NCBI GenBank assembly: GCA_016191115.1
Contig: JACPPG010000013.1
Location: forward strand, 79,186 to 143,185
Source: Planctomycetia bacterium
GTDB taxonomy: Bacteria > Planctomycetota > Planctomycetia > Pirellulales > JACPPG01
DNA: 64,000 bases
Direction: 5' to 3'
The notes under the pieces were generated by a model. That model was not told the origin of the DNA. It worked only from the letters and a program-made list of their open reading frames with translations, and searched no databases. Position 1 is the stretch's first letter; each line of letters opens with the position of its first letter. A program made the position numbers and the translations under genes. Shown here one piece after another: positions 1-9,056 of this stretch.

Positions 1-330
1 GGGGCTCGCCCAGTGGCGGCGGACGGCGAACCCCCGATAACGACTCCGCAGGGCTTCGCCGGCACGGGGGCGTGCGGGGGACTTTTGCGCCGCTAAATTC
101 GGCGAATCCGGCACAGTTGCGCAAACGGAGTCCCTTGGCAGCCGTTTCTGGCGGGCGGGTTGCTGCCAGAGGGGCGCTTTTTGATTGCCAAGCTCGCGAC
201 CCTTGGGTCTACTGGAAGGAAAAGGATCGGCGCGCCCCCCCTGCGGCGCGGCGGACGGGCCAGCCCGCTTGCAAGCGGTGCCGCGCTCGAGGACCGGAAC
301 AGTCACAGCCCTCGCGATTTTTTGGCCACT
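1..330. other. 5' edge region without a recognisable gene
   Basis: No reading frame here resembles a protein family. It is the upstream region of the surface-protein gene that begins at 331. The long open frame running into it from 160 looks like a GC-rich extension rather than coding sequence. Confidence 0.5.
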
Positions 331-3300
331 ATGCACTTGTCTGTCAATCAACCGGGGCGTCGCCCGAGGTCCACCGCCATCAACACGCCGCGTCTGCTGC
401 GCGGGCGCTTGCGCGGCCGGCCACTCCGCTTCGAGGAGCTCGAAACGCGGCTGCTGTTGGACGCGGCGGACCACATCGTCACGATCAACACGTCGCTAGG
501 GTCGTTCCAGGTCGAGCTCTTCGACGACATTACTCCGGCAACCGTGGCCAACTTCCTGGGCTACGTCGACCGTGGGCAGTACAACGACTCGTTCGTCCAT
601 CGGGTCGAGCCGAACTTTGTCGTGCAATTGGGTGGCTATAGCGCCGCCAATGCCCCGTTCAACCAAACGTCCGCCCCGCAACACATCAATACGGACAACA
701 ACAACGACGGCCAGCCGGACACGGTCGTCAATGAGTTTCAGAACTCGAACCTGCGCGGCACGCTGGCGATGGCGAAGCAGGGAGGCGATCCCAACAGCGC
801 CACCAGCGAGTGGTTCATTAATCTCGGCGACAATTCGGCCAACCTCGACAACCAGAACGGCGGATTCACGGTGTTCGGTAAGGTGCTCGGCGACGGCATG
901 AGCGTCGTCGACGCGATCGCCGCCGTCCCGCGATTCAACTTTGGCGACCCATTCGCGGCCTTCCCGTTGCGCAATTTCAACGCGTCGGCGACCGACATCA
1001 CCAGGGACAACCTCGTCCTAATCAACAGTATCGAGGTCACCAGCTCCATCGAAGGAACGGTCTTCGCCGACGTCAACGCCAGCCAGGCAAAAGATACGAG
1101 CGAGCAGGGGCTGGCCGGCTGGACCGTCTATCTCGACACCAACGACAACGGGGCGCTCAACGACGGCGAACGATCCACCGTCACCGACGCCAACGGGCAC
1201 TACATCTTCAGCAATACCGACAACGGCAACTATGTCGTCCGCGTCGTGCCCCAGGCCAACTGGGCACAGACGTTCCCCGTCGCGGCCGCCCCGGACTTCG
1301 GCGCGCGGCGCCTTACGGTGACCACCAATCAGCAGGTCACCGGCCAGGACTTCGGCGAGTCGTTAAACCTGTCGCCCCCCGCCGGGCCGAACCTGCTCGA
1401 CGCATTCGACACCGGCGACAAGAACTTCGATAGCCTGACAAAGCTCCCTTCGCTGCAGTTCTTGATCGACGGCGTCCAGCCGGGCACTACGGTATCGCTG
1501 TACGAGGGGAGCACGCTGCTGGGCTCGACCGTGGCCAGCGGCACGTCGGTGATCATTTCCAACAACGTGCCGTTTGCCGAGGGCGGGCACAACCTGGTTG
1601 CCCGGCAAAGCGCGTTCGGCTTCATCAGCAACGCCTCGGCCCAGACTTCCGTGATCGTCGACACGAGGGCGCCGCAGGTCAATTCTCCCGCGGTCACCAC
1701 CGCCAATGCGGGCGACCCGTACAGTTACCAAGTCACGGCCGATGACAATGGAACTTTCCAACTGCTCACGGCGCCTTCGGGCATGACGCTCGATCAGCAG
1801 ACGAACGTCATTTCCTGGACCCCCACGCTCGCGCAAGTGGGCTTCCAGAACGTGGTGGTCAGCGTGACCGACCTGGCGGGGAACACCAGCCAGCAATCGT
1901 TCCAAGTGGCCGTCGACGGGCCGCCCCAGTTCCCGCCCATTCCCGACCAGAAGGCGAACCAGGGGCAGCTATTCACCTTCACGCCAACGGTGATCGACGT
2001 CGACCAGTTGACGTATAGTCTCGCCAATGCCCCGCCCGGCGCGGCGATCGACGAGCGTACGGGCCAGTTCACCTGGACGCCGACCGCGGCCAACGCGCCG
2101 GGACTGTACACAGTCACCGTGAACGTGCTTGACACGCACGACAACCCGGCGTCGCAAACATTCAACGTGCTGGTCAACGCGCCGCCGGTCATCGCACAGA
2201 TCGGGGATCAATCGACCGACGAAGGCACGCCGCTATCAGTGCCCCTCTCGGCCACCGACGAGGGAGCGGTCACGTTCAGCCTGGCGGGCAATGTCCCGGC
2301 CGGCGCGGCCATCGTCGGCGGCGCATTCACGTGGACCCCCAGCGAGGCCCAGGGCCCCGGCTCGTACGTCATCACGGTCCGGGCCACCGACCAGGACAAT
2401 CTGTCCGCCGAACGGTCCTTCCAAATCATTGTTAACGAAGTCAACCAACTCCCCACGCTCGACAAGATCGCCGATCAGAGGGTCAACCAAGGCAACACGC
2501 TCAGCTTGAAAGTCAACGCCCACGACGCCGACTTGCCTGCCCAGCAGCTCGTCTTCAGCCTCGACCCGGGCGCACCAGCCGGCGTGACCATCGACCCGCA
2601 AACGGGGCAGTTGACGTGGGCGGTGCCAACGCAATTTCCCACCGGCACCCTCAATGTCACCGTCCGCGTCAGTGAAGCGGGTGGCGGGGCCAGCGTGATC
2701 GAAACCTTCGGCATCGAGATTGTCGACGACCTGTCGGCGTTCGCGCTGTTTGGCACGTCGCTCGATTTTGGCGGGTTGGCGGCCAACGGTCTCCTCATTC
2801 CGACCTTGCCGGCCACGCCCGCCCAGCTTGCGCAACTACAGCCTCTGACGCCCCTGCCGCCTGGCGGACTGGGCGGAAATGGTGGATTGACCACGGGCGC
2901 CGTCGATCTCCTCCTTGGCGCCGACACGGGCATTCCCCACGTGCAGCAGGAATGGGACGCCGAACACGGCTTGCTGGCGGGCGACTCCGGCAGCGGCGCC
3001 GGAACGGGCGGGCAAGGCCAGCCCGACGAGGGTCCGATCCAACCGGCCGGCGCCATCGAGCCCCTGGACGGGCAAGGAGACGGGCAGCGTCGCAGCCGCG
3101 GAAGCGGCCAGCCTCGGAATCAAGACGACAACAGCGAAGCGAAGCTGCCGGGCCGGGTGCCACAAGGCGTCTTGGACGCGCTCGACGCCGCGCAATCTCG
3201 AGTGCCGGCCAGCAATTTCTGGGGCAACACGGCGCCGCGCCGGAAACGCGCGCGTCCCATCATGCCCGACCTGCCAGCCGCCTTGCCGGTCTCGCCCGAA

Positions 3301-3444
3301 GACGTCGCGGCCCGCGGTCTGGCCCTGGACCGAGCCGCGGCGACGGTGGGCGTGCTGGTGCCGGCTCTCGTGGCCCATCTGCCAGAAAACGCGCGGGCGA
3401 AGCGCCGCCGGCTGGGCTACTGGCTCGAGCGGCCGCGAGCGTAG
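331..3444 (+). CDS. large surface protein: cyclophilin-type peptidylprolyl isomerase with Ig/cadherin-like repeats
   Basis: About 1037 aa. The start at 331 places the planctomycete LEPR-XLL-like motif (FEELETRLLLDA, residues ~34-45) where this class of large exported proteins carries it; the frame stays open upstream to 160 but that part has no family resemblance. Residues ~48-235 form a cyclophilin domain (GSFQVELFDD, ATVANFLGYV, LAMAKQGGDPNSATSEWFI, FTVFGKVLGDG). Next comes an SdrD B-like repeat (GTVFADVN, VYLDTNDNGALNDGE), then several putative-Ig (He_PIG) or cadherin-like modules with the recurring 'G.F.WTP' pattern. The C-terminal ~200 residues are low complexity and basic. It is probably secreted or surface attached. 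Whether the isomerase is active is not shown; the domain may serve in folding or adhesion. It is transcribed toward the convergent hslU. Confidence 0.85.
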   Translation: MHLSVNQPGRRPRSTAINTPRLLRGRLRGRPLRFEELETRLLLDAADHIVTINTSLGSFQVELFDDITPATVANFLGYVDRGQYNDSFVHRVEPNFVVQLGGYSAANAPFNQTSAPQHINTDNNNDGQPDTVVNEFQNSNLRGTLAMAKQGGDPNSATSEWFINLGDNSANLDNQNGGFTVFGKVLGDGMSVVDAIAAVPRFNFGDPFAAFPLRNFNASATDITRDNLVLINSIEVTSSIEGTVFADVNASQAKDTSEQGLAGWTVYLDTNDNGALNDGERSTVTDANGHYIFSNTDNGNYVVRVVPQANWAQTFPVAAAPDFGARRLTVTTNQQVTGQDFGESLNLSPPAGPNLLDAFDTGDKNFDSLTKLPSLQFLIDGVQPGTTVSLYEGSTLLGSTVASGTSVIISNNVPFAEGGHNLVARQSAFGFISNASAQTSVIVDTRAPQVNSPAVTTANAGDPYSYQVTADDNGTFQLLTAPSGMTLDQQTNVISWTPTLAQVGFQNVVVSVTDLAGNTSQQSFQVAVDGPPQFPPIPDQKANQGQLFTFTPTVIDVDQLTYSLANAPPGAAIDERTGQFTWTPTAANAPGLYTVTVNVLDTHDNPASQTFNVLVNAPPVIAQIGDQSTDEGTPLSVPLSATDEGAVTFSLAGNVPAGAAIVGGAFTWTPSEAQGPGSYVITVRATDQDNLSAERSFQIIVNEVNQLPTLDKIADQRVNQGNTLSLKVNAHDADLPAQQLVFSLDPGAPAGVTIDPQTGQLTWAVPTQFPTGTLNVTVRVSEAGGGASVIETFGIEIVDDLSAFALFGTSLDFGGLAANGLLIPTLPATPAQLAQLQPLTPLPPGGLGGNGGLTTGAVDLLLGADTGIPHVQQEWDAEHGLLAGDSGSGAGTGGQGQPDEGPIQPAGAIEPLDGQGDGQRRSRGSGQPRNQDDNSEAKLPGRVPQGVLDALDAAQSRVPASNFWGNTAPRRKRARPIMPDLPAALPVSPEDVAARGLALDRAAATVGVLVPALVAHLPENARAKRRRLGYWLERPRA

Positions 3445-3479
3445 GCCGCGCCGACGAAGAGCGCGCCGTCCGAGCCCCC

Positions 3480-4817
3480 TCACAAGATGAAGTGGCTCAA
3501 GTCTTCGTCTTGCGTGATCTTGTCCAGCCGCTCCTTGACGTAGCCGGCGTTCACGCGAACGTGGCCGCTCTTCATGTCGGACGCCTCGAAGTTCAATTCC
3601 TCCAACAGCCGCTCCATGATCGTGTACAGCCGCCGCGCGCCGATGTTCTGCGTCGACTGATTCACGGTGAACGCGTAGTCGGCCAAGGACTCGATGGCGT
3701 CGTCCGTGAACTCGAGCGTCACACCCTCGGTCGATAGTAGCGCCGTGTACTGCTTGGTGAGAGCGTTCTTCGGCTCCTTGAGGATGCGGACAAAATCGTC
3801 CTTGGTCAGGTCCGAGAGCTCGACGCGGATGGGGAATCGCCCCTGCAATTCGGGCATCAAGTCGCTGGGGCTGGCGCGATGGAATGCGCCGGCGGCGATG
3901 AACAGCACGTGGTCGGTGCTCACGTAGCCGTAGCGCGTCTGCACGGTCGTCCCTTCGACGATCGGCAACAGATCGCGCTGCACGCCCTGCCGCGAGACAT
4001 CGGCCCCCTTCGTGTTTTCGCTGGCCACGACCTTGTCCAGCTCGTCCAGGAAGATGATGCCCACGTTCTCGGCCAGGTTGATGGCGGCGGCGTTCACTTT
4101 TTCCTGGTTGATGAGTGCTTCGCATTCCTGCTCGAACAGCACGCGCCGCGCCTCGGCCACGCTCATCTCGCGCCGCGTGGAGTGCTTGGGCAGGATCTTC
4201 TCGAACATCCCCTGCAGGTCGACGTCCATCTGCTCCATGCCCATGCCCGAGAACATCATGGGCATGCCCTTTTGTTCGACGGTGAGCTCGACTTTCCGCT
4301 CGTCGAGGGCGCCGGCGGCCAGCATGTCGCGCATCTTGTGGCGGGTCCGCTCGTAGCGGTCGGGCGAGTCGGGGCTGTCGGCCGCCACGTCATAGCTGAC
4401 CGGCGGCGGCGCCAACAGGTCGAGCAAACGATCCTCGGCCCGCCGCTTTGCCTCTTCTTCGACCTTGACCCGCTCGCTTTCCCGGACGAGCGTGATCGCG
4501 TTTTCCACCAGCTCGCGGACCATGCTCTCCACGTCACGGCCGTAGTACCCGACCTCGGTGTACTTCGTGGCCTCGACCTTGATGAAGGGCGCGCCGGTGA
4601 GCTTGGCCAATCGCCGGGCGATCTCGGTCTTGCCGACGCCCGTGGGGCCGATCATGAGGATGTTCTTGGGGGCGACCTCGCCCCGCATCTCCTCCGAGAG
4701 CTGCTGACGGCGCCAGCGATTGCGAATCGCCACGGCCACGGCCCGCTTGGCGTCGGCCTGTCCCACGATGTGACGATCCAGCTCGGCGACGATCTCGCGA
4801 GGGGTCAGGTCGCGCAC
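3480..4817 (-). CDS. hslU: ATP-dependent protease ATPase subunit HslU
   Basis: 445 aa, the normal length for HslU, the AAA+ unfoldase that caps the HslV peptidase in the cytoplasm. Walker A is GPTGVGKT at residues 57-64. Walker B/sensor is IIFLDELDK near residue 255, the substrate-binding I-domain lies between them, and the arginine-finger region is [15 protein letters not shown]. The C-terminus ends in LSHFIL, matching the hydrophobic tail that docks into HslV. The start is GTG (4815-4817), overlapping the 3' end of hslV by 13 bp, so the two are translationally coupled. Confidence 0.97.
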   Translation of the reverse strand: MRDLTPREIVAELDRHIVGQADAKRAVAVAIRNRWRRQQLSEEMRGEVAPKNILMIGPTGVGKTEIARRLAKLTGAPFIKVEATKYTEVGYYGRDVESMVRELVENAITLVRESERVKVEEEAKRRAEDRLLDLLAPPPVSYDVAADSPDSPDRYERTRHKMRDMLAAGALDERKVELTVEQKGMPMMFSGMGMEQMDVDLQGMFEKILPKHSTRREMSVAEARRVLFEQECEALINQEKVNAAAINLAENVGIIFLDELDKVVASENTKGADVSRQGVQRDLLPIVEGTTVQTRYGYVSTDHVLFIAAGAFHRASPSDLMPELQGRFPIRVELSDLTKDDFVRILKEPKNALTKQYTALLSTEGVTLEFTDDAIESLADYAFTVNQSTQNIGARRLYTIMERLLEELNFEASDMKSGHVRVNAGYVKERLDKITQDEDLSHFIL

Positions 4818-5347
4818 TCCAATACCTCCACGGTGATGCTCTCGTTCGTGTATACGTCGATGCCGGCGGCGATCTCCAATGACTGCCGCACGATCTGTTC
4901 CGCGGTCAAGCTCGCGTGGGCCACTAGGGCCCGGGCCGCCGCCACGGCGTAGTTGCCCCCCGAACCGATCCCCAGCACGCCGTCGGTCGGCTGAATGACG
5001 TCGCCTGTGCCGGTGACCAAGAGCGTGTGCCGCGCGTCGACCACGGCCAGCAGGGCCTCTAGCCGCCGCAGCACGCGGTCGGTCCGCCAGTCTTTCGCCA
5101 ACTCGGTGGCGGCGCGGGGCATGTTCGACGGATAGTCCTTCAGCTTGGCCTCGAACCGCTCCAAAAGCGCGAAAGCGTCGGCGCTACTGCCGGCGAAGCC
5201 GGTGATCACGCGCCCTTCCATCAAGCGGCGGATCTTCAGCGCGTCTCCTTTCATGATGGCGCTGCCCAGCGTCACCTGGCCGTCGCCCCCCAGGGCCACG
5301 TGCCCCTTGTGCCGCACGGTGAGGATGGTCGTTGATCGCGTTTTCAT
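4805..5347 (-). CDS. hslV: ATP-dependent protease peptidase subunit HslV
   Basis: 180 aa from the ATG at 5347, the usual HslV size. The proteasome-like N-terminal nucleophile threonine is residue 6 (MKTRS before TTILTVR), so a five-residue propeptide is expected to be removed. Downstream family blocks are [32 protein letters not shown] and [16 protein letters not shown]. The frame is open upstream to 5560, but that extension runs through a MITE-like repeat and is not coding. First gene of the hslVU operon. The element at 5452-5608 sits about 100 bp upstream of this start, where the promoter should be. Confidence 0.96.
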   Translation of the reverse strand: MKTRSTTILTVRHKGHVALGGDGQVTLGSAIMKGDALKIRRLMEGRVITGFAGSSADAFALLERFEAKLKDYPSNMPRAATELAKDWRTDRVLRRLEALLAVVDARHTLLVTGTGDVIQPTDGVLGIGSGGNYAVAAARALVAHASLTAEQIVRQSLEIAAGIDVYTNESITVEVLECAT

Positions 5348-5451
5348 GGAAAGTGTCCGCGTCGTTCCGTCCGCGCGTGGCGATTGGCAATCGAACCCCG
5401 CGTCATTCTCTCCCAAAACCGCCTTTCGCACCAGCCTGTCGAGGCTTAGCG

Positions 5452-5608
5452 CAGGGCCATTCTGTTTTTCAAAATGGCGAGGCGGGAAAATGGGACTGGC
5501 TCCGAGCATAAACAGCGCTGGTTCTTTGAGACCACCGTTGCGTCTCGGTGCCTGTTCCACTTTCCCGCCGGCGCGCCGCCGGCAAGCTTGAATCTGTGAA
5601 TGACCCCG
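5452..5608 (+). mobile_element. MITE-like element, copy A (full length, perfect 10-bp TSD)
   Basis: 157 bp. Starts CAGGGCCATTCTG and ends in a diverged version of the right terminal repeat (TGACCCCG). Inside are two partly complementary arms (GCGGGAAAATGGGACTGG and its imperfect complement in GTGCCTGTTCCACTTTCCCGC). It is flanked by a perfect 10-bp direct repeat, AGGCTTAGCG at 5442-5451 and 5609-5618. The right-hand copy contains the stop codon of the neighbouring dehydrogenase gene. No transposase is encoded. Confidence 0.88.
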
Positions 5609-5612
5609 AGGC

Positions 5613-6572
5613 TTAGCGGACCGGATAACCCAGCCGCTTGTCCACCGGGTTGGCCAGCGGCTCGCCGGATCGGTAGCGACGCAGATTGGCGCAGAAGAAG
5701 TCGGTCATGTTGTCGATCCGTCGGGCGCTTTGCCCGCCCACGTGCGGCGTGATGATGCAGTTGGGCAAGTCCCACAGGAGGCTTTCCGGCGCGAGCGGTT
5801 CCTCTTCGGTCACGTCCAGCCCCGCGCCCGCTAGTTGACCTGAGCGCAACGCCTCGACCAGGTCGGCCTCGACCACGAGCGGCCCGCGCGCCACGTTGAT
5901 CAGCAGTGCACCCGGGCGGAGCATCGCGAGTGAGCGCCGGTTGATCATCCCGCGCGTCATCTCGGTGAGCGGCGCCGCGAGAAATAACACGTCGACCACG
6001 GCCAGCAACTCCGGCAATCGTTCGGGCGGCCACAGTGCATCGACGTATTCCGGCTTGTCGACCGGAAACATGTCGGTCGCCAGAATGCGCGTGTGAAAGA
6101 CGTGTAGCACCTCGGCCAGTCGCCGCCCGTTTCCCCCAAAGCCGACGATGCCCATCGTGGCGCGCGTCAGGTCGCGCGTCGGCCGGCGGAGGAACTCGCG
6201 CTTCTGCTGGGCCCGAAAGAAGACTGGCAGGCTGCGCGTCAGCCCGGTCGCTAGCGCGATCGCATGCTCGGCAACCTGGTCGGCCAGCACGCCCGAGGCG
6301 CTGGTGACGACGATCGCCGACTCGACGACCGCGGGGACGAGGCAGTGATCCAGCCCGGCCGCGGACGATTGAATCCATTTCAACCGGCCGCGGCGAACGA
6401 CCTCGTGCCACGGGACCGGCACTTTGGCATGGCCGCAAAAGATGTCGGCGGCGACAATCTCCGTGGCGACCCGTTCCTGCCCGGCGTCGACGATCTCGTC
6501 CTCGGGCGCAGCGGCGGCGATTTGGGCAATATGCCGCGACTCGACCGGATAGCACAATACAATGCGAGACAT
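5613..6572 (-). CDS. D-2-hydroxyacid dehydrogenase (NAD(P)-dependent, phosphoglycerate dehydrogenase-like)
   Basis: 319 aa. It should interconvert a 2-ketoacid and its D-2-hydroxyacid in the cytoplasm; the substrate cannot be read from sequence. The Rossmann motif is [17 protein letters not shown]. The catalytic Arg is in [16 protein letters not shown], the Glu in [15 protein letters not shown] and the His in [11 protein letters not shown], all in the normal order. The third glycine of GxGxxG is a variant (GFGGNG). It is monocistronic and divergent from the MATE gene across a 265-bp gap; its stop codon lies inside the target duplication of MITE copy A. Confidence 0.9.
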   Translation of the reverse strand: MSRIVLCYPVESRHIAQIAAAAPEDEIVDAGQERVATEIVAADIFCGHAKVPVPWHEVVRRGRLKWIQSSAAGLDHCLVPAVVESAIVVTSASGVLADQVAEHAIALATGLTRSLPVFFRAQQKREFLRRPTRDLTRATMGIVGFGGNGRRLAEVLHVFHTRILATDMFPVDKPEYVDALWPPERLPELLAVVDVLFLAAPLTEMTRGMINRRSLAMLRPGALLINVARGPLVVEADLVEALRSGQLAGAGLDVTEEEPLAPESLLWDLPNCIITPHVGGQSARRIDNMTDFFCANLRRYRSGEPLANPVDKRLGYPVR

Positions 6573-6837
6573 CGAGTGGCTGGGCCAATGGGAACAAGTC
6601 GGGGAGCGAGTCTACGACAAACGCATTCTGATCGATCGGGCGAGCGAACCCAAGGGGCGCCCGGCTTGTCTCATTGCCAACCCGGTAGCGGGCGCGGCGG
6701 ATGCCGCGCGCCGGGAATGGGCGACCGGTGTTCCAGCGGGCCGCCGGGTTTATCCCGGCGGTCTTCCCTGGATAGACGACCGTAGTTGAGCGGTCCGAGT
6801 CAGTCTTTCGCCCGCACCATGGAAAGGACATCGCGAC

Positions 6838-8298
6838 ATGCTAGGACGATTGACGCGATTCTGGCGCGGACCGGCCGGTATGCGCGAGGTGCTCGTGCTG
6901 TCGCTGCCGCTCGTGGTATCAACGCTGTCCTGGACGGTGATGAACTTCGCCGACCGGGTGTTTCTCATCTGGTACTCGGACGAAGCGGTCGCGGCGGCCC
7001 TGCCGGCGGGCGTGCTGAGCTTCGTCATCATCTGCTTTCCACTCGGCGTGGCCACGTACGTCAACGCCTTCGTCGCCCAATACTACGGGGCGCAGCGCTA
7101 CGGACGGATCGGGCTGGTGGTTTGGCAAGGCGTGTGGATCGGCCTGATCTCGGTGCCGGCGGCCGTGGCGACGAACCTGCTCGCGCCGGCCATCTTCGCC
7201 GGTTCGGGGCATTCACCCGAAATCGCCGTTCAAGAGGTCATTTACTACCAGGCGCTGAGCTGGGGCGCCGGCGCGATGGTCATCGCGGCGGCCCTGTCGA
7301 GCTTTTTCACTGGCCGCGGAAACATGCGGACCGTGATGATCGTCGATAGCGCCTGCTCGATGGTCGACATCGTGCTGGACTACGCGTGGATCTTCGGCGC
7401 GTTGGGCTTCCCGGCGTGGGGGATCGCCGGCGCCGCCTGGTCGACCGTGCTCGGGCAGTGGTTGAAGGTCATCGTGTACCTCGCGCTCTGGTTGTCGCCG
7501 CGTTACCGGGAGAAGTATCAGACGCTGGCCGGGTGCCGGTTTGATCCGGCCCTGTTCAAGCGGCTGTTGCACTTCGGCAGCCCGAACGGCGTGCAGTTCT
7601 TGTCCGAGGTGGGCGCCTTTTCGCTGTTCCTGCTTGTTGTCGGCAAGCTGGGGACCTTCGACCTGGCTGCCACGAGCCTGGCCTTCAATGTTAATTCGCT
7701 GGCCTTCATGCCGGTTTATGGGATTGGAATCGCCACCACGACCTTGGTCGGGCAGAAGCTCGGCCAGAATCACCCGCGCCTGGCGGCGCGCGGGACGTGG
7801 AACGCGTTTCTGCTGGCGGCCGGCTACATGGCGGCCGTGTGCGTGCTGTACGTCGGCGTGCCCGACGCGCTGCTGTGGCTGTACGGGTTGAACGTCGATC
7901 CGGCGGACTTTGGCGCGCTGCGCGACCTGACAATCGTGCTGTTGCGGTTCGTGGCCTTTTATTGCCTGTTCGATGCGATGTTGACCATTTTCGCCAGCGC
8001 CATCAAAGGCGCCGGCGACACGCGCTTCGTGCTGATAACGACGCTCGTCACTTCGCCGCTGCCGGTGCTGGCGACCGTCGTGGGAATCGACTATTTGGGG
8101 ATGGGCCTCTTTTGGAGCTGGGTGGCAATCACGACGTGGATCACCGTGCTGGGGCTCATTTATCTGGCCCGTTTCCAGCAAGGCAAGTGGCGCTCGATGC
8201 GGGTGATCGAAAAGGCGCCAACGGACGAGGACGACATAGCGCCGGACCTGGACGAACCGCTCGACGAGGTCCCAGCCTTCTCGGGCGAGACCGCATGA
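6838..8298 (+). CDS. MATE family efflux transporter
   Basis: 486 aa, inner-membrane multidrug/toxin antiporter of the MATE (MatE) superfamily, with roughly 12 hydrophobic segments in two homologous halves. Family features are the N-terminal LSLPLVVSTLSWTVMNFADR segment, the FVAQYYGAQRYGRIG loop of the first half and TTTLVGQKLGQNHPRLAARG in the second. The ATG at 6838 follows an AAGGA element by about 9 nt. The last ~50 residues are an acidic cytoplasmic tail. Coupling ion and substrate cannot be inferred. Confidence 0.92.
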   Translation: MLGRLTRFWRGPAGMREVLVLSLPLVVSTLSWTVMNFADRVFLIWYSDEAVAAALPAGVLSFVIICFPLGVATYVNAFVAQYYGAQRYGRIGLVVWQGVWIGLISVPAAVATNLLAPAIFAGSGHSPEIAVQEVIYYQALSWGAGAMVIAAALSSFFTGRGNMRTVMIVDSACSMVDIVLDYAWIFGALGFPAWGIAGAAWSTVLGQWLKVIVYLALWLSPRYREKYQTLAGCRFDPALFKRLLHFGSPNGVQFLSEVGAFSLFLLVVGKLGTFDLAATSLAFNVNSLAFMPVYGIGIATTTLVGQKLGQNHPRLAARGTWNAFLLAAGYMAAVCVLYVGVPDALLWLYGLNVDPADFGALRDLTIVLLRFVAFYCLFDAMLTIFASAIKGAGDTRFVLITTLVTSPLPVLATVVGIDYLGMGLFWSWVAITTWITVLGLIYLARFQQGKWRSMRVIEKAPTDEDDIAPDLDEPLDEVPAFSGETA

Positions 8299-8535
8299 TA
8301 GTCCAGCGAGCCTCCAGGTTAATCCCGGCGGTCTTCTGGCGCAAAGCTTGGTTAGGTTAGGACCCCGGGATAACCCCGGTAGCTCGCGCGTGCTCGTGGC
8401 ATCGCTAGCTCGCTTCTGGGACAATTGTTGCGATGGACGAGACACATCGTGACGATCGCAGTTTGCTGGCCGCGGCGGTGGGGGACGGCCGATGGCCTTG
8501 AGCTACCGCGGTATGACGCATGGCGAGATCGTGCC

Positions 8536-8907
8536 GTGAACGACATATCGACATCCCATCAACCGGTGGCGCCCGTGACGAACGAGAGTCCGCTCTTGGG
8601 TTCCACGTTTACCCTTCGCGGACTATTCGCCTGCGTGACGGTGATCGCGGTGCTGCTCGGGCTTGCCCGGCAATTTGAACTTGTCTCGCTGGCCGTTTTC
8701 GCGATGGCCTTCGCGCTGGCGGTTTCGGGGTTCTCGCTCGACGCGTTGGGCCACTGGCTGTTGCAAAGGCGTTCGGTGCCGCTTGCCCGCGGCGCGCTGG
8801 GCTGCCTTGGAGGGATTCTGGTCCTGATCGCCTTCTACGGCTTCGGGCTGGGACTGCTGATGTTGATGGTCGAGGTGACTTTCGGCCGGATTCTGGCCGG
8901 CGACTGA
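8536..8907 (+). CDS. small integral membrane protein
   Basis: About 123 aa from a GTG at 8536; a TTG at 8425 and a GTG at 8575 are alternatives, so the N-terminus is uncertain. After ~22 polar residues comes the planctomycete-style FTLRGLFACVTVIAVLLG segment and about three membrane spans in total. Related small proteins are common in Pirellulales and have no assigned function. Confidence 0.55.
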   Translation: MNDISTSHQPVAPVTNESPLLGSTFTLRGLFACVTVIAVLLGLARQFELVSLAVFAMAFALAVSGFSLDALGHWLLQRRSVPLARGALGCLGGILVLIAFYGFGLGLLMLMVEVTFGRILAGD

Positions 8908-9056
8908 AGCGAACCGTGGGCCACTGCCTCGCCGAAGCAGTGCGGCGCGACAGATGACGTAGCGTTTGCCGCCTTGCGCGATGTAGCACGCGCCTGCCAC
9001 GCAAGCGTGGGCATGGCGCCCGAATGCCTCGCATCTGCGAGACTCGCGCGTAATCC
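8908..9056. other. intergenic repeat region with CCACGC-AA-GCGTGG hairpin
   Basis: The stretch between two convergent genes holds a short hairpin (CCACGCAAGCGTGG near 8998-9012). It belongs to the same 'CCCACGC...GCGTGGG' family as the perfect palindrome at 14375-14398. No T-run follows, so it is not a classical terminator. Confidence 0.4.

Noticed and set aside
2836..4125. 429-aa minus-strand open frame over the surface protein and hslU
   Set aside because: Arg/His-rich composition and no family pattern; it is an antisense shadow of two well-supported genes.
5446..6831. 461-aa minus-strand frame covering the dehydrogenase gene
   Set aside because: Out-of-frame shadow of the D-2-hydroxyacid dehydrogenase, which has all catalytic motifs in its own frame.
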